Source: JAXGTD01 sp040775095 (lineage in GTDB: Bacteria > Pseudomonadota > Gammaproteobacteria > Chromatiales > Chromatiaceae). Taken from it: 21,494 nucleotides of DNA. The stretch covers positions 1-21,494 of the forward strand of contig JAXGTD010000070.1 of assembly GCA_040775095.1 (NCBI GenBank). The letters run 5' to 3'. How positions within the stretch are numbered: position 1 is the first letter of the stretch; each line of letters starts with the position of its first letter. The position numbers and the translations under genes are program-made. The notes under the pieces are model-generated. The model worked only from the letters and a program-made list of their open reading frames with translations. It was not told the origin of the DNA and made no database searches. Below, piece after piece: positions 1 through 7,164 of the stretch.

Positions 1-42
1 GGTTCCGGGTTCGGTCGCCAACGGGCGGTCGGATCGGTCCGC

Positions 43-65
43 GTGGGCACGAACATCGTGCCCAC
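43..65. repeat. REP-like palindrome, copy 1
   Basis: Perfect inverted repeat with 9-base arms (GTGGGCACG / CGTGCCCAC) around loop AACAT, followed by CCTAC. The same arms recur at 159-181 and 300-322 with different loops (CACCG, GAAAC). Conserved arms with variable loops suggest that the structure, not the loop sequence, is kept. Confidence 0.75.
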
Positions 66-299
66 CCTACGGGGTTGTGTGGTTTCGGGTTCGGTCGCCA
101 ACGGTGGACCGGGCGGCATGGGCACGACGGCCGTACCCACCCGATCGGATTTCGTAGGGTGGGCACGCACCGCGTGCCCACGCGGCAACGGCATCCGCGC
201 CACCGGCCCCCAAGAAAACCAACCATTCGGTGGCGTGGGCCGTATCGGATTGCGCGATCCCCCATGCCCGTCGCCAATGGTGGGATCGGACGGGTCCGC

Positions 300-322
300 G
301 TGGGCACGGAAACCGTGCCCAC
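300..322. repeat. REP-like palindrome, copy 4
   Basis: Perfect 9-base arms (GTGGGCACG / CGTGCCCAC) with loop GAAAC, then CCTAC. It sits exactly 257 bases after copy 1, in the second half of the diverged duplication. The flanks, including the GGGGTTGTG that follows, match those of copy 1. Confidence 0.75.
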
Positions 323-435
323 CCTACGGGGTTGTGCGGTTCCGGGTTCGGTCGCCAATGGGGGATCGGGCGGCGCGTGGGCGCGAAGGCCGCTCCCACC
401 CGACCGGGTTTCGTCGTCAGATTGCGTGGCCGGGG

Positions 436-873
436 TCAGTCCCTTCCGGCGTCGTGATCGGTGCCGCCGCCATCCCCGTACGGGAAGTACAGGTGCCCGA
501 AGCGGATTACCAGTACGCCCAGTGCCAGGATGAGCACCGCGAGCGAGCTGCCGATCAGGTCCCAGACCCCGAGGGCCTTCATATCGAGGATCAGATGCCT
601 CGCGATGGCCACCATCGCGATATACAGCGGCATGCGCACCGGCAGTGCACCAGACTCGAGGTAGACGCCGACCATGCTCAGCACCTCGAGGTAGATGAAC
701 AGCAACAGCAGGTCGGCCAACGCGACATGCCGCGCCTCGATCATCACGCCGACCTCTTGCACCCCGGCAATCACCGCCGCGATGGTGATGAGCACCAGAC
801 CAAGGACCTCGATTGCGCCAAGGGTCTTGCTGCCCAGTGAGAGGAGGCGGCTGTCGGGTCGAGAGCGATTCAT
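436..873 (-). CDS. PsiE-family (phosphate-starvation-inducible E-like) membrane protein
   Basis: A 145-residue integral membrane protein with about four hydrophobic segments (roughly residues 18-40, 50-70, 80-98 and 106-128) and a short polar C-terminus ending in a Gly/Asp-rich tail. Length, segment pattern and the PVRMPLYIAMVAIARHLILD stretch fit the PsiE family, whose biochemical role is unknown; in E. coli psiE responds to phosphate and cAMP-CRP. I chose the ATG at 873 because the frame upstream (to 1029) is charged, low-quality sequence and a GGAG lies 12 bases ahead of this ATG. An ATG at 891 is possible but lacks a ribosome site. The gene reads away from batD and ends next to the REP-like array. 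No Pho box was identified. Confidence 0.7.
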   Translation of the reverse strand: MNRSRPDSRLLSLGSKTLGAIEVLGLVLITIAAVIAGVQEVGVMIEARHVALADLLLLFIYLEVLSMVGVYLESGALPVRMPLYIAMVAIARHLILDMKALGVWDLIGSSLAVLILALGVLVIRFGHLYFPYGDGGGTDHDAGRD

Positions 874-1107
874 GGCGCGATGGTACTCCATCCGGTGGGA
901 CAGGGGAATGGGTTGAATCCGGGCGGGCGTGCGCCCAGGAAGACACGGAATTGAGATTGATTCGGGCCCCACACCCGCGCGACAGGGCGCGAGTTGAGCC
1001 GCGACCCATGCTATTTTTCCTCGCAACACTCAGCGCCGCAACATTCGAGTCCCGATGCCGTAGCGGTCGCCAAACCGATCCAGCCACCCGTGCCAGGACC
1101 AGTAGTG

Positions 1108-2961
1108 ATGTCCCCAGAACGTTCTTCCCCCTCACCATCTCGCCAAGAAACGTCTCACCAGGAACGACCAGGCACGACAGCCGTCCACCCCCATCGAAAC
1201 AGAAGGCATCGCTGTTGGGTCGCTGTCCTGGCGCTGATGTTGCTGCCGGTGCTGGTCTGTACCGAGGCCGCCGCCGCGGTCAGCGCCCGACTCGAGCGCA
1301 ACCAGATCGCCACCGGCCAAACGGTCGAGCTCGTCATCGAGATGACCGGGGGAAACGCCGAGCCCGGCGCCGTGCCGGACCTCAGCGCGCTGGAGACGGA
1401 TTTTCGCATCATCGGCCGAGGGGTCCGCGAGAGCCAGAGTACGATCAACGGCCGCCGCTCCGTCCGGCGCGAGCTGCGCCTAACCCTGATGCCGCTGCGC
1501 AGCGGGGTGCTCGCGGTGCCCGCGATCCGCGTTGGCGACGCATCCAGCGCGCCACTATCCCTGACGGTCGCGGGCTCGACACACCCGAGCTCGCGGCTGC
1601 TCCCTGGTCCGGCGGTCACCGAGCCCCCCGCGGAGGAGCGCCCAAACACCCTGGCCAACAAACCGGAGGGCCACTCGGCGATTCTGGTGGAGGCCGAGGT
1701 CACCCCGGTCAGGGCCCGCGTCGGCGAACAGGTGCTGCTCATCGTCCGGGTGCTGGCGGCCAACGGCACCCCAGGCGGGCGGCTGCACGATCCAGAGCCC
1801 GCCGCGACCCGGGTGCTGGCGCTCGGCGAGGAGCGCGGCAACGAGCGGCGCCAGGGCGTGGAGTATGGCGTCTACGAACGACGCTACGCGCTGTTCCCGG
1901 GAGCGGCCGGACCATTGCGTATCGACCCGATCCAGTTCGACACCTGGGACCCGGATCGGGGCCAGGTCGAGCACGCCCACTCGCGGCCGCTCGCCATCCA
2001 GGTGGCACCGGTGCCATCCAACACCAAGGAGCGCGATTGGCTCCCGGCCCGGTCGGTCACCCTCAGCGAGGCAGGGCCGAGCGAGGTGCGCATTGCGCCG
2101 GGACAGTCCGTTGAACGCGTGATCACGCTGCGCGCCGAGGGCATCATGGCCGAAGACCTGCCCGATCTCCCGCTGCAGATCCCGTTCCAACTCAGGGTCC
2201 GCGATGATGCGCCCAGACTGTGGAACGAGCACCAGCCGGACGGTGTGATCGGGTATCGGACCGAGCGCATCCTGCTCAGCGCCGAGGAGGACGGCGAGCT
2301 CGTGCTGCCAGGCACACGGGTGGACTGGTGGAACACGACCACGGGCCGTTGGGAGCAGGCCCAACTGCCCGACTGGCACCTGAGCGTCGCGCCGCTCCTG
2401 TCGGCGGACCGGCGCGCGGCCCCAAGCTGGGACAGACCCTCGTTCCCCAACGTGTCAGACCCGGCGGCGCCGGCGATGCGCGAGCAGCCCCCCGCCCGGC
2501 CCGGCGATCCGGGCCCCGGCCCGCGTTGGGCCTGGATCGTTGCCGGGACGCTCGGGCTGCTGACCATCGGCTGGTGGCTGGCACGCCGCCGACCACGCCG
2601 GCCGACACCGTCCCCAGCGGAGGTCAAGCAACCGGACTCCAAGCCGATCGAGCCACTGCTGGATCCGACTCCAGATCCAATCGAAGCGGCCGTCACCGCC
2701 GTCGAGGCCGCCTATCGCGACGGCAACGCCAACGCGGCCCGCTCCGCCTTGCTGGCATGGGCCGCCCTGATCTGGCCCAGCAGGCCGCCGGCCAATCTCG
2801 CCCGACTCGCGCTGCAGTGCGAGGAACCGCTGCGCGGCCAGATCACCCTGCTGGAGAAGGCATTCTTCAGTCCAACCCCGGTGGCATGGCATGAGGCCCC
2901 CGTTTGCCGCGAGCTTCAGGCCTTCAGGCCCGACCCGCGCAACCAACCCGGTGCGGCATGA
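1108..2961 (+). CDS. batD: BatD-like oxygen-tolerance protein
   Basis: A 617-residue protein with the BatD layout: a hydrophobic export signal (residues about 37-51, cleavage near 57), a large periplasmic part with Ig-like beta-sandwich repeats (starting SARLERNQIATGQTVELVIE), one membrane span (about 474-493), a basic stop-transfer stretch and a cytosolic tail rich in alanine and leucine. BatD proteins belong to the Bat (aerotolerance) group, usually encoded with the MoxR ATPase and the von Willebrand proteins BatA/B and BatC; their exact role is unsettled. ATG 1108 is preferred: AGGA at 1095-1098 lies nine bases ahead, whereas the longer frame begins with TTG at 994. The n-region is still unusually long (36 residues, many basic). 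No batA, batB or batC is visible on either side, so they are either left of the array or elsewhere. Confidence 0.72.
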   Translation: MSPERSSPSPSRQETSHQERPGTTAVHPHRNRRHRCWVAVLALMLLPVLVCTEAAAAVSARLERNQIATGQTVELVIEMTGGNAEPGAVPDLSALETDFRIIGRGVRESQSTINGRRSVRRELRLTLMPLRSGVLAVPAIRVGDASSAPLSLTVAGSTHPSSRLLPGPAVTEPPAEERPNTLANKPEGHSAILVEAEVTPVRARVGEQVLLIVRVLAANGTPGGRLHDPEPAATRVLALGEERGNERRQGVEYGVYERRYALFPGAAGPLRIDPIQFDTWDPDRGQVEHAHSRPLAIQVAPVPSNTKERDWLPARSVTLSEAGPSEVRIAPGQSVERVITLRAEGIMAEDLPDLPLQIPFQLRVRDDAPRLWNEHQPDGVIGYRTERILLSAEEDGELVLPGTRVDWWNTTTGRWEQAQLPDWHLSVAPLLSADRRAAPSWDRPSFPNVSDPAAPAMREQPPARPGDPGPGPRWAWIVAGTLGLLTIGWWLARRRPRRPTPSPAEVKQPDSKPIEPLLDPTPDPIEAAVTAVEAAYRDGNANAARSALLAWAALIWPSRPPANLARLALQCEEPLRGQITLLEKAFFSPTPVAWHEAPVCRELQAFRPDPRNQPGAA

Positions 2962-3277
2962 CGGCGCCCAGCCCCGACGGGGCCCCATATCGGAACAGGC
3001 GCCGGGGCGGTCCGTCTGCAGCCGCCCACAGGCGATCCGATCTGCATTGGACCCGGCGACGGCAACCCCGTGGCCTTGACTCCCTGCGCCCAACGCGGGG
3101 CGTTGCAGTCGACGTCCCGCGCGATCTCGATGCCCGCTTGTCGCCTGACGATGGCCGCCTCCCCCATCCGGGTACCCGCCAACGCGCCGCCGCAACCTCC
3201 GTGCGATCGTACCCCCACGATCGGATATGGTGTCGGCGTCGCCAACCGCTTTCGCGCCGACCGCCAACGAGCCGCCA
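2962..3277. other. Intergenic region between batD and the MFS gene
   Basis: About 316 bases without a supportable gene. The only clear structure is a perfect inverted repeat at 3204-3223, given as its own entry. A weak GC hairpin lies near 2972-2984 (GCCCC/GGGGC), 10 bases after the batD stop and without a T-run. I see no convincing promoter. Confidence 0.5.
3204..3223. promoter_or_regulatory. Perfect inverted repeat upstream of the MFS gene
   Basis: Arms CGATCGT and ACGATCG pair perfectly around a six-base loop ACCCCC. The element ends three bases before an ATG at 3227 and 54 bases before the preferred start at 3278. It could be an operator for a dimeric regulator or an mRNA hairpin. If translation began at 3227 the hairpin would cover the ribosome site, which slightly favours the downstream start. 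Confidence 0.35.
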
Positions 3278-4600
3278 ATGCTGCACAAGCTCCCGACACT
3301 CGACAGCCTCTACGACCTCGTCACCGGGGATGAGGATGCCCGCGTCTGCAAGGATATCCCGGCCACATCCTGTCACGACCAGCCGCGCAACTTCTTTGCC
3401 TATCTGGTCGCCAATCTGCTGACCAAGGTGGCCGATGAGCTCTCCAGCGCCAAGCTGGTCCTGCCCTGGCTGATGGGATTGCTCGGCGCACCGGCGGTAC
3501 TGGTCGGGTTTCTGGTGCCGATCCGCGAGGCCGGCGTACTGCTGCCGCAGCTCGCGGTGGCGGCGTACATCCGGCGCCTGCCGCTGCGCAAGGGCGTCTG
3601 GATCGCGGGATCCCTGCTGTCGGCCGGCGCGCTGGGGCTGATGGCCCTGACCGCGGCGACCCTGGGCGGGGCCGGAGCCGGCTGGGCCATTCTGGCCCTG
3701 TTGGTCAGCTTCAGCCTGATGCGTGGACTGTGCTCTGTATCCGCCAAGGACGTGCTCGGCAAGACCGTTTCCAAGGCCCGGCGCGGCAACCTGATGGGGC
3801 TGTCGGCCGGTATCGCCGGCACCGTAACACTCGCCCTGGGGTTGTATCTGCAGCTCGTCGCCGGCGGTGCCGGCGGGGTCACCATCCTGGTCGCGCTGCT
3901 CGGTGGGGGCGCCCTGCTGTTCGCGCTCGCCGCACTCGTGTTCCAACTGGTCATCGAGCAACCCGGGGCGACAGCCGGCGGCGGGAACGCCCTCGAGACG
4001 GCCCTGGAGAGCATCGGGTTACTGCGAACCGACCCGGCGTTCCGCCGTTTCGTGCTGACCAGGGTCGCACTGCTCAGCGTCGCACTGGCCCCGCCGTTCT
4101 ATGTGCTGCTGGCACAGGCCGAGGGCGGTGGCGACCTCGGCGGACTGGGGCTGCTGATCATCGCCAGCGGACTTGCCAGCAGCCTGAGCGCCCCGGTCTG
4201 GGGCCGACTCAGCGACCGTTCCTCGCGCCTGGTCATGGTCGTCGCCGCAGCCATCGCCGGCGGCCTTGGCATTCTCACCTGGCTGCTCTCGCGCGTGGAC
4301 GGGGCGCTGCTGCAGGATGCATTGGTCTTTTCCGGCCTCTTTCTGGTGCTGAACGTCGCCCACGCCGGCGTCCGGCTCGGGCGCAAGGTGTATCTGGTGG
4401 ACATGGCCAGCAGCGACACCCGCGCGGCGATGGTCGCGGTCAGCAACAGCGTGGTCGGGGTCGCGATGCTCGCGGGCGGCCTCATCGGTGTCCTTGGCGA
4501 TCTCTACGACGCGGCCACCGTGATTCTGGTGCTTGGTCTCGCATCGCTGGGTGCAGCCGGCTACGCGTTCAATCTCAACGAGGTCTCGGAGCCGCGGTGA
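3278..4600 (+). CDS. Major facilitator superfamily (MFS) transporter
   Basis: A 440-residue polytopic inner-membrane protein with about 12 hydrophobic segments. A cytosolic N-terminal part of about 45 residues carries two cysteines (ARVCKDIPATSCHDQ). The second half has an MFS-like loop (PVWGRLSDRSSRLVM) between helices, as in motif A of the family. The substrate cannot be told from the sequence. I chose the ATG at 3278 because MLHKLPTLDSLYDL begins the protein-like part. An in-frame ATG at 3227 would add 17 residues of low-complexity sequence and has no spaced Shine-Dalgarno; the one at 3278 is also weak (GAG about eight bases ahead). The gene follows batD in the same direction after 316 bases, so it is probably transcribed separately. 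It converges on the small gene ending at 4669. Confidence 0.75.
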   Translation: MLHKLPTLDSLYDLVTGDEDARVCKDIPATSCHDQPRNFFAYLVANLLTKVADELSSAKLVLPWLMGLLGAPAVLVGFLVPIREAGVLLPQLAVAAYIRRLPLRKGVWIAGSLLSAGALGLMALTAATLGGAGAGWAILALLVSFSLMRGLCSVSAKDVLGKTVSKARRGNLMGLSAGIAGTVTLALGLYLQLVAGGAGGVTILVALLGGGALLFALAALVFQLVIEQPGATAGGGNALETALESIGLLRTDPAFRRFVLTRVALLSVALAPPFYVLLAQAEGGGDLGGLGLLIIASGLASSLSAPVWGRLSDRSSRLVMVVAAAIAGGLGILTWLLSRVDGALLQDALVFSGLFLVLNVAHAGVRLGRKVYLVDMASSDTRAAMVAVSNSVVGVAMLAGGLIGVLGDLYDAATVILVLGLASLGAAGYAFNLNEVSEPR

Positions 4601-4668
4601 CCGAATGCGCAGCAGCGCCGAGGAGAGCGCGCGGCGACGCCATGGTAGACCTCGTACCGGCGCGACCT

Positions 4669-5085
4669 CTAGCGGTGCACACCATGATCGGACAACCAGC
4701 GGGTGTCGAGCTCCCAGTCGACCCGTTCCACATCCGGCTGCGCGAGCAACAGATCCTGGGCCCGACGCTGATGATCGATCAGCTCCTGCTGGGCGGCGAT
4801 CATCTCCGGATCGTCTTGGGCCTTGTTCGCGAGCCCCGGGTGAATCAACGCCAGGAACTGGACGGCGGGGAACGCGGGCGAACGCGGCGTGGACAGTATC
4901 GCGACGCCGTCCGCCAGCGAGCGTAACCGAAACGGATAGGGGTAGTCGGCGATGACCGGGTCCGACTCCAACATGTCGTTGAGCTCCCAGACCCTGGGCT
5001 GCCAGGCCGAATAGGCCCAGTAGACCAACGCGGCGCCAACGACAACGCCGAGGGCGATACTGTAGTTTCGGGTAAATCTATCCAT
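4669..5085 (-). CDS. Small membrane-anchored protein of unknown function
   Basis: A 138-residue protein with an N-terminal membrane segment (about residues 9-26, SIALGVVVGAALVYWAYSAW) followed by a soluble, probably periplasmic domain. Visible features are a PYPFRLRSLADGVAILSTPR stretch and an acidic helical C-terminal half ending in WELDTRWLSDHG. I believe similar proteins occur as conserved hypotheticals in purple sulfur bacteria, but I assign no function. The start is well supported: GGAG lies nine bases upstream of the ATG. The gene lies downstream of the LysR gene on the same strand, 236 bases away, and converges with the MFS gene 68 bases beyond its stop. Confidence 0.65.
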   Translation of the reverse strand: MDRFTRNYSIALGVVVGAALVYWAYSAWQPRVWELNDMLESDPVIADYPYPFRLRSLADGVAILSTPRSPAFPAVQFLALIHPGLANKAQDDPEMIAAQQELIDHQRRAQDLLLAQPDVERVDWELDTRWLSDHGVHR

Positions 5086-5321
5086 CTCGGGCTTCTCCGG
5101 GGGGCGATCGATGGGGAAATGACAGCTTGGCGACAGCGCGTTCGCGCGTCCTTTCCACTAGGATCGTCGGGGTCCGGCTGAACTGCCATGAAAATAGTCA
5201 ACTATGGTCCGCCAGCCGCGACCCACGGCTCGAGCCGGCATGGGCCCAGACCACGCCAGCCGATCGTCCGTACGCGACATCCGGGAGCGCCCCGGCACCC
5301 GTGCCGCCGTGGCGCTCTGAC

Positions 5322-6242
5322 CTATCGGGCCGAGGCGGTGTCTGGCTCCCAGGGTACGTCGCCGGAGAAGGCCTCGAGCAGATCATCCGCGAAGACCCTG
5401 GCGCGGCGCGACAGGTAGCGCCCGGGTGGATACACCAGATGCAGCGCCTGCTCCGGTAGGCCGTAGTCACCCAGGATCGCGACCAGGGCCCCGGCGTCGA
5501 GCGCTCGGTGCAGGATGAAGCGCGGCAACACCGCGACACCAAGTCCGGCGCTGGCCATCGCGCACAGATTCTCGCCGTTGTTGGACAGATAGCGACGCGG
5601 CACATTAGGTTGGAACAGCCGGCCATCCTGGTCGCGATAACGCCAGGGGCTCTGCGCGTGCAGGCCATAGACCAGGCCGGCATGTTGTTCGAGCTGCAAT
5701 GGATGGGTCGGCTCGCCGTGGATCGTCAGATAGGCGGGGCTTGCGACGGTCAGCATCCGGATGCGGTTCAGGCGACGCGCGATCAGACTGGAGTCGGCCA
5801 GGGTGCCGATCCGCACGGCCAGGTCGAAGCCCTCCTCCACCAGATCGACCTGCCGATCGTTCAGGTCCAGCTCGAGCTGCACCCGCGGATTGGCGCTGCA
5901 GAAGGCGCTCACCACCGGCGCCATGTGTCGCAGGCCGAAGGTCAGGGGTGCCGTGACCTTGAGCCGGCCAGAGAGCGCGCTGTGCTCGGAGGAGACCGAC
6001 TGCTCCGCCTCTTCCAGGTCGGCGAGCAGCCGGCGTGCGTGCTGATGCATCGCCGCGCCGGCATCGGTCAGGCCGAGGCGGCGGGTGGTGCGGCTGAGCA
6101 ACTGCACACCGAGGCGTCTCTCCAGGTCGCTGACACGACGACTGACCGCGGACTTGGCCAGTTCCAGCCGCTCCGCCGCAGCACTGAAGCTGCCGCTCTC
6201 GACCACCCCCACGAAGGCGCGCAATTCCTCGAAACGGTCCAT
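5322..6242 (-). CDS. LysR-family transcriptional regulator
   Basis: A 306-residue regulator. Residues 1-60 form the winged helix-turn-helix typical of LysR proteins (FSAAAERLELAKSAVSRRVS, then LGVQLLSRTTRRLGLTDAG). Residues about 90-295 form the type 2 periplasmic-binding-protein-like effector domain. Full family length is about 300 residues. It belongs to the broad subgroup whose effector domain begins with a SGRLKVTAPLTFG-like stretch. It is divergent from azoR, with only 129 bases between the two starts, and a palindromic T-N11-A operator lies in that gap. The usual inference is that it controls azoR and its own expression in response to a small molecule, perhaps a quinone or other electrophile. 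The effector is not deducible. No strong Shine-Dalgarno precedes the ATG. Confidence 0.9.
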   Translation of the reverse strand: MDRFEELRAFVGVVESGSFSAAAERLELAKSAVSRRVSDLERRLGVQLLSRTTRRLGLTDAGAAMHQHARRLLADLEEAEQSVSSEHSALSGRLKVTAPLTFGLRHMAPVVSAFCSANPRVQLELDLNDRQVDLVEEGFDLAVRIGTLADSSLIARRLNRIRMLTVASPAYLTIHGEPTHPLQLEQHAGLVYGLHAQSPWRYRDQDGRLFQPNVPRRYLSNNGENLCAMASAGLGVAVLPRFILHRALDAGALVAILGDYGLPEQALHLVYPPGRYLSRRARVFADDLLEAFSGDVPWEPDTASAR

Positions 6243-6254
6243 GGTGCCAGATAT

Positions 6255-6273
6255 TGTTCTCTATTCCAGAACA
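6255..6273. promoter_or_regulatory. LysR-type operator (TGTTCT-N7-AGAACA)
   Basis: A perfect 19-base inverted repeat with arms TGTTCT and AGAACA lies in the divergent gap between the LysR gene and azoR. Its T (6258) and A (6270) fit the T-N11-A rule for LysR-type recognition sites. It lies 13-31 bases upstream of the LysR start, consistent with autoregulation, and about 100 bases upstream of azoR. An AACCGGTT palindrome at 6288-6295, next to a half-site-like AGAAC, may be part of a second contact region. Confidence 0.65.
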
Positions 6274-6371
6274 GTCTTTTGAGATAGAACCGGTTTTTTG
6301 TCCAGGATGCAAGCCGCAGACTCGTGCCTAACGAACGCACCGGGCGTTCCATTCCACACGAGGACACTGCC

Positions 6372-6983
6372 ATGACCGCCCCAACCATCCTGCGCATCGA
6401 CGCCAGCGCGCGCATCAACGACTCCGTGACCCGCCAACTCGCCGACGAGCTGATCGAGCGGCTCCGCGCCAAGTATGGCGGGGTGCACCTGATCCACCGC
6501 GACCTCGCCGACGGCATCGCGTTGTTGGACGAGTCATGGGTCGGCGCCAACTTCACCGACGCCAGCGAACGCAACCAGACCCAACAGGCGGCCCTCGCGC
6601 TGTCCGATACCCTGATCGGCGAGCTTCAGGACGCCGATATCCTGGTGCTCGCGGTGCCGATCTACAACTTCGGCGTGCCGGCGGTCATGAAGGCCTGGGC
6701 GGACCAGGTCGCCAGGGCCCGTGTCACCTTCCGCTATGGCGCTAACGGCCCGATCGGTCTGCTGGCCGATCGCCCCACCTATCTGGTGATGGCGTCCGGC
6801 GGCACGCAAGTGGGTGGTGAGCTGGACTTCGCCAGCGGCTGGCTGCGGCATTTCCTCGGGTTCATCGGACTGCACGACGTGCGTCTCATCGCGGCGGATC
6901 GGCGAATGGCCAATGCCGAGGAGAGCCTGTCACGGGCGCGGGGCCAGATCGATGCGCTGATCGCGCTGCGCCGCGCCGCGTGA
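6372..6983 (+). CDS. azoR: FMN-dependent NADH-azoreductase
   Basis: A 203-residue flavodoxin-fold enzyme of the AzoR family, the usual length. AzoR uses NAD(P)H and FMN to reduce quinones, and azo dyes as a side activity, by two-electron transfer in the cytosol. Visible family features: the N-terminal beta strand and FMN phosphate loop (RIDASARINDSVTRQLAD, residues 8-25), the flavin-binding VPIYNFGVPAVMKAWADQVA (95-114), VTFRYGANGPIGL (118-130) and the MASGG loop (140-144). The start at 6372 is set by GAGGA at 6360-6364, seven bases upstream; the longer frame from 6324 adds unrelated residues. It is divergent from a LysR regulator, a common arrangement for this family, and probably induced through it. 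Confidence 0.92.
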   Translation: MTAPTILRIDASARINDSVTRQLADELIERLRAKYGGVHLIHRDLADGIALLDESWVGANFTDASERNQTQQAALALSDTLIGELQDADILVLAVPIYNFGVPAVMKAWADQVARARVTFRYGANGPIGLLADRPTYLVMASGGTQVGGELDFASGWLRHFLGFIGLHDVRLIAADRRMANAEESLSRARGQIDALIALRRAA

Positions 6984-7149
6984 AGGCCGCCGGGGTTCGG
7001 GCAATGACCTTGACCCTGGCTCGGTACCCTTTGATGCCCGGCGCCCTCGGCGGCGACAATGCGCGGTGTATCCAAGGGTATGGCCCGCCCCTGCCCGCGG
7101 AGCCTGAGACAGCCGGAGCCCAAGGGGCATCGCGGCGCCAGCCAACGAC

Positions 7150-7157
7150 GGTGGAGA
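7150..7157 (+). promoter_or_regulatory. Shine-Dalgarno sequence that sets the ATT start of dinB
   Basis: GGTGGAGA at 7150-7157 contains GGAG (7153-7156), eight bases before ATT at 7165. That is good spacing for initiation there, and too far from GTG 7219 to serve it. No ATG, GTG or TTG lies in frame between the upstream stop at 7105 and 7219. Confidence 0.7.
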
Positions 7158-7164
7158 CCCGGCC

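Larger units (their letters stand above)
1..435. repeat. Gene-free array of ~80-base modules with REP-like palindromes
   Basis: This stretch holds no credible gene. It is built from modules that start with a 21-base block at 1-21, repeated with one mismatch at 81-101 and exactly at 338-358. Each module carries a palindrome of the form GTGGGCACG, five-base loop, CGTGCCCAC. Five palindromes are visible: 43-65, 118-140 (two mismatched pairs), 159-181, 300-322 and 377-399 (one mismatched pair). Those at 43, 159 and 300 have a flanking CCTAC or GTAGG. Positions about 15-155 and 271-413 are a diverged duplication, offset by 256-257 bases. Short palindromes of this shape between genes resemble REP elements, which RAYT transposases can mobilise, but no RAYT gene is present here. 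The array may continue left of the window. Open frames here (for example 43-840 on the plus strand) are by-products of the repeats. Confidence 0.75.

Noticed and set aside
1..435. CRISPR array suggested by repeated units at the left end
   Set aside because: Units are about 80 bases and diverged, spacers are not uniform or unique, and each unit is a palindrome with shared flanks; no cas gene is present.
813..2114. 433-codon plus-strand frame overlapping batD in another phase
   Set aside because: Arg/Pro/Gly-rich shadow; batD has recognisable domain structure in its own phase.
2924..3961. 345-codon minus-strand frame opposite the MFS gene
   Set aside because: Gln/Gly/Arg-rich sequence without hydrophobic order; it mirrors the membrane segments of the real gene.
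3730..4926. 398-codon plus-strand frame across the end of the MFS gene
   Set aside because: Shadow of two real convergent genes; no ribosome site and Arg-rich composition.
7010..7035. TTGACC followed by TTTGAT as a dinB promoter
   Set aside because: The spacer is 14 bases, too short for sigma-70, and the -10 is poor.
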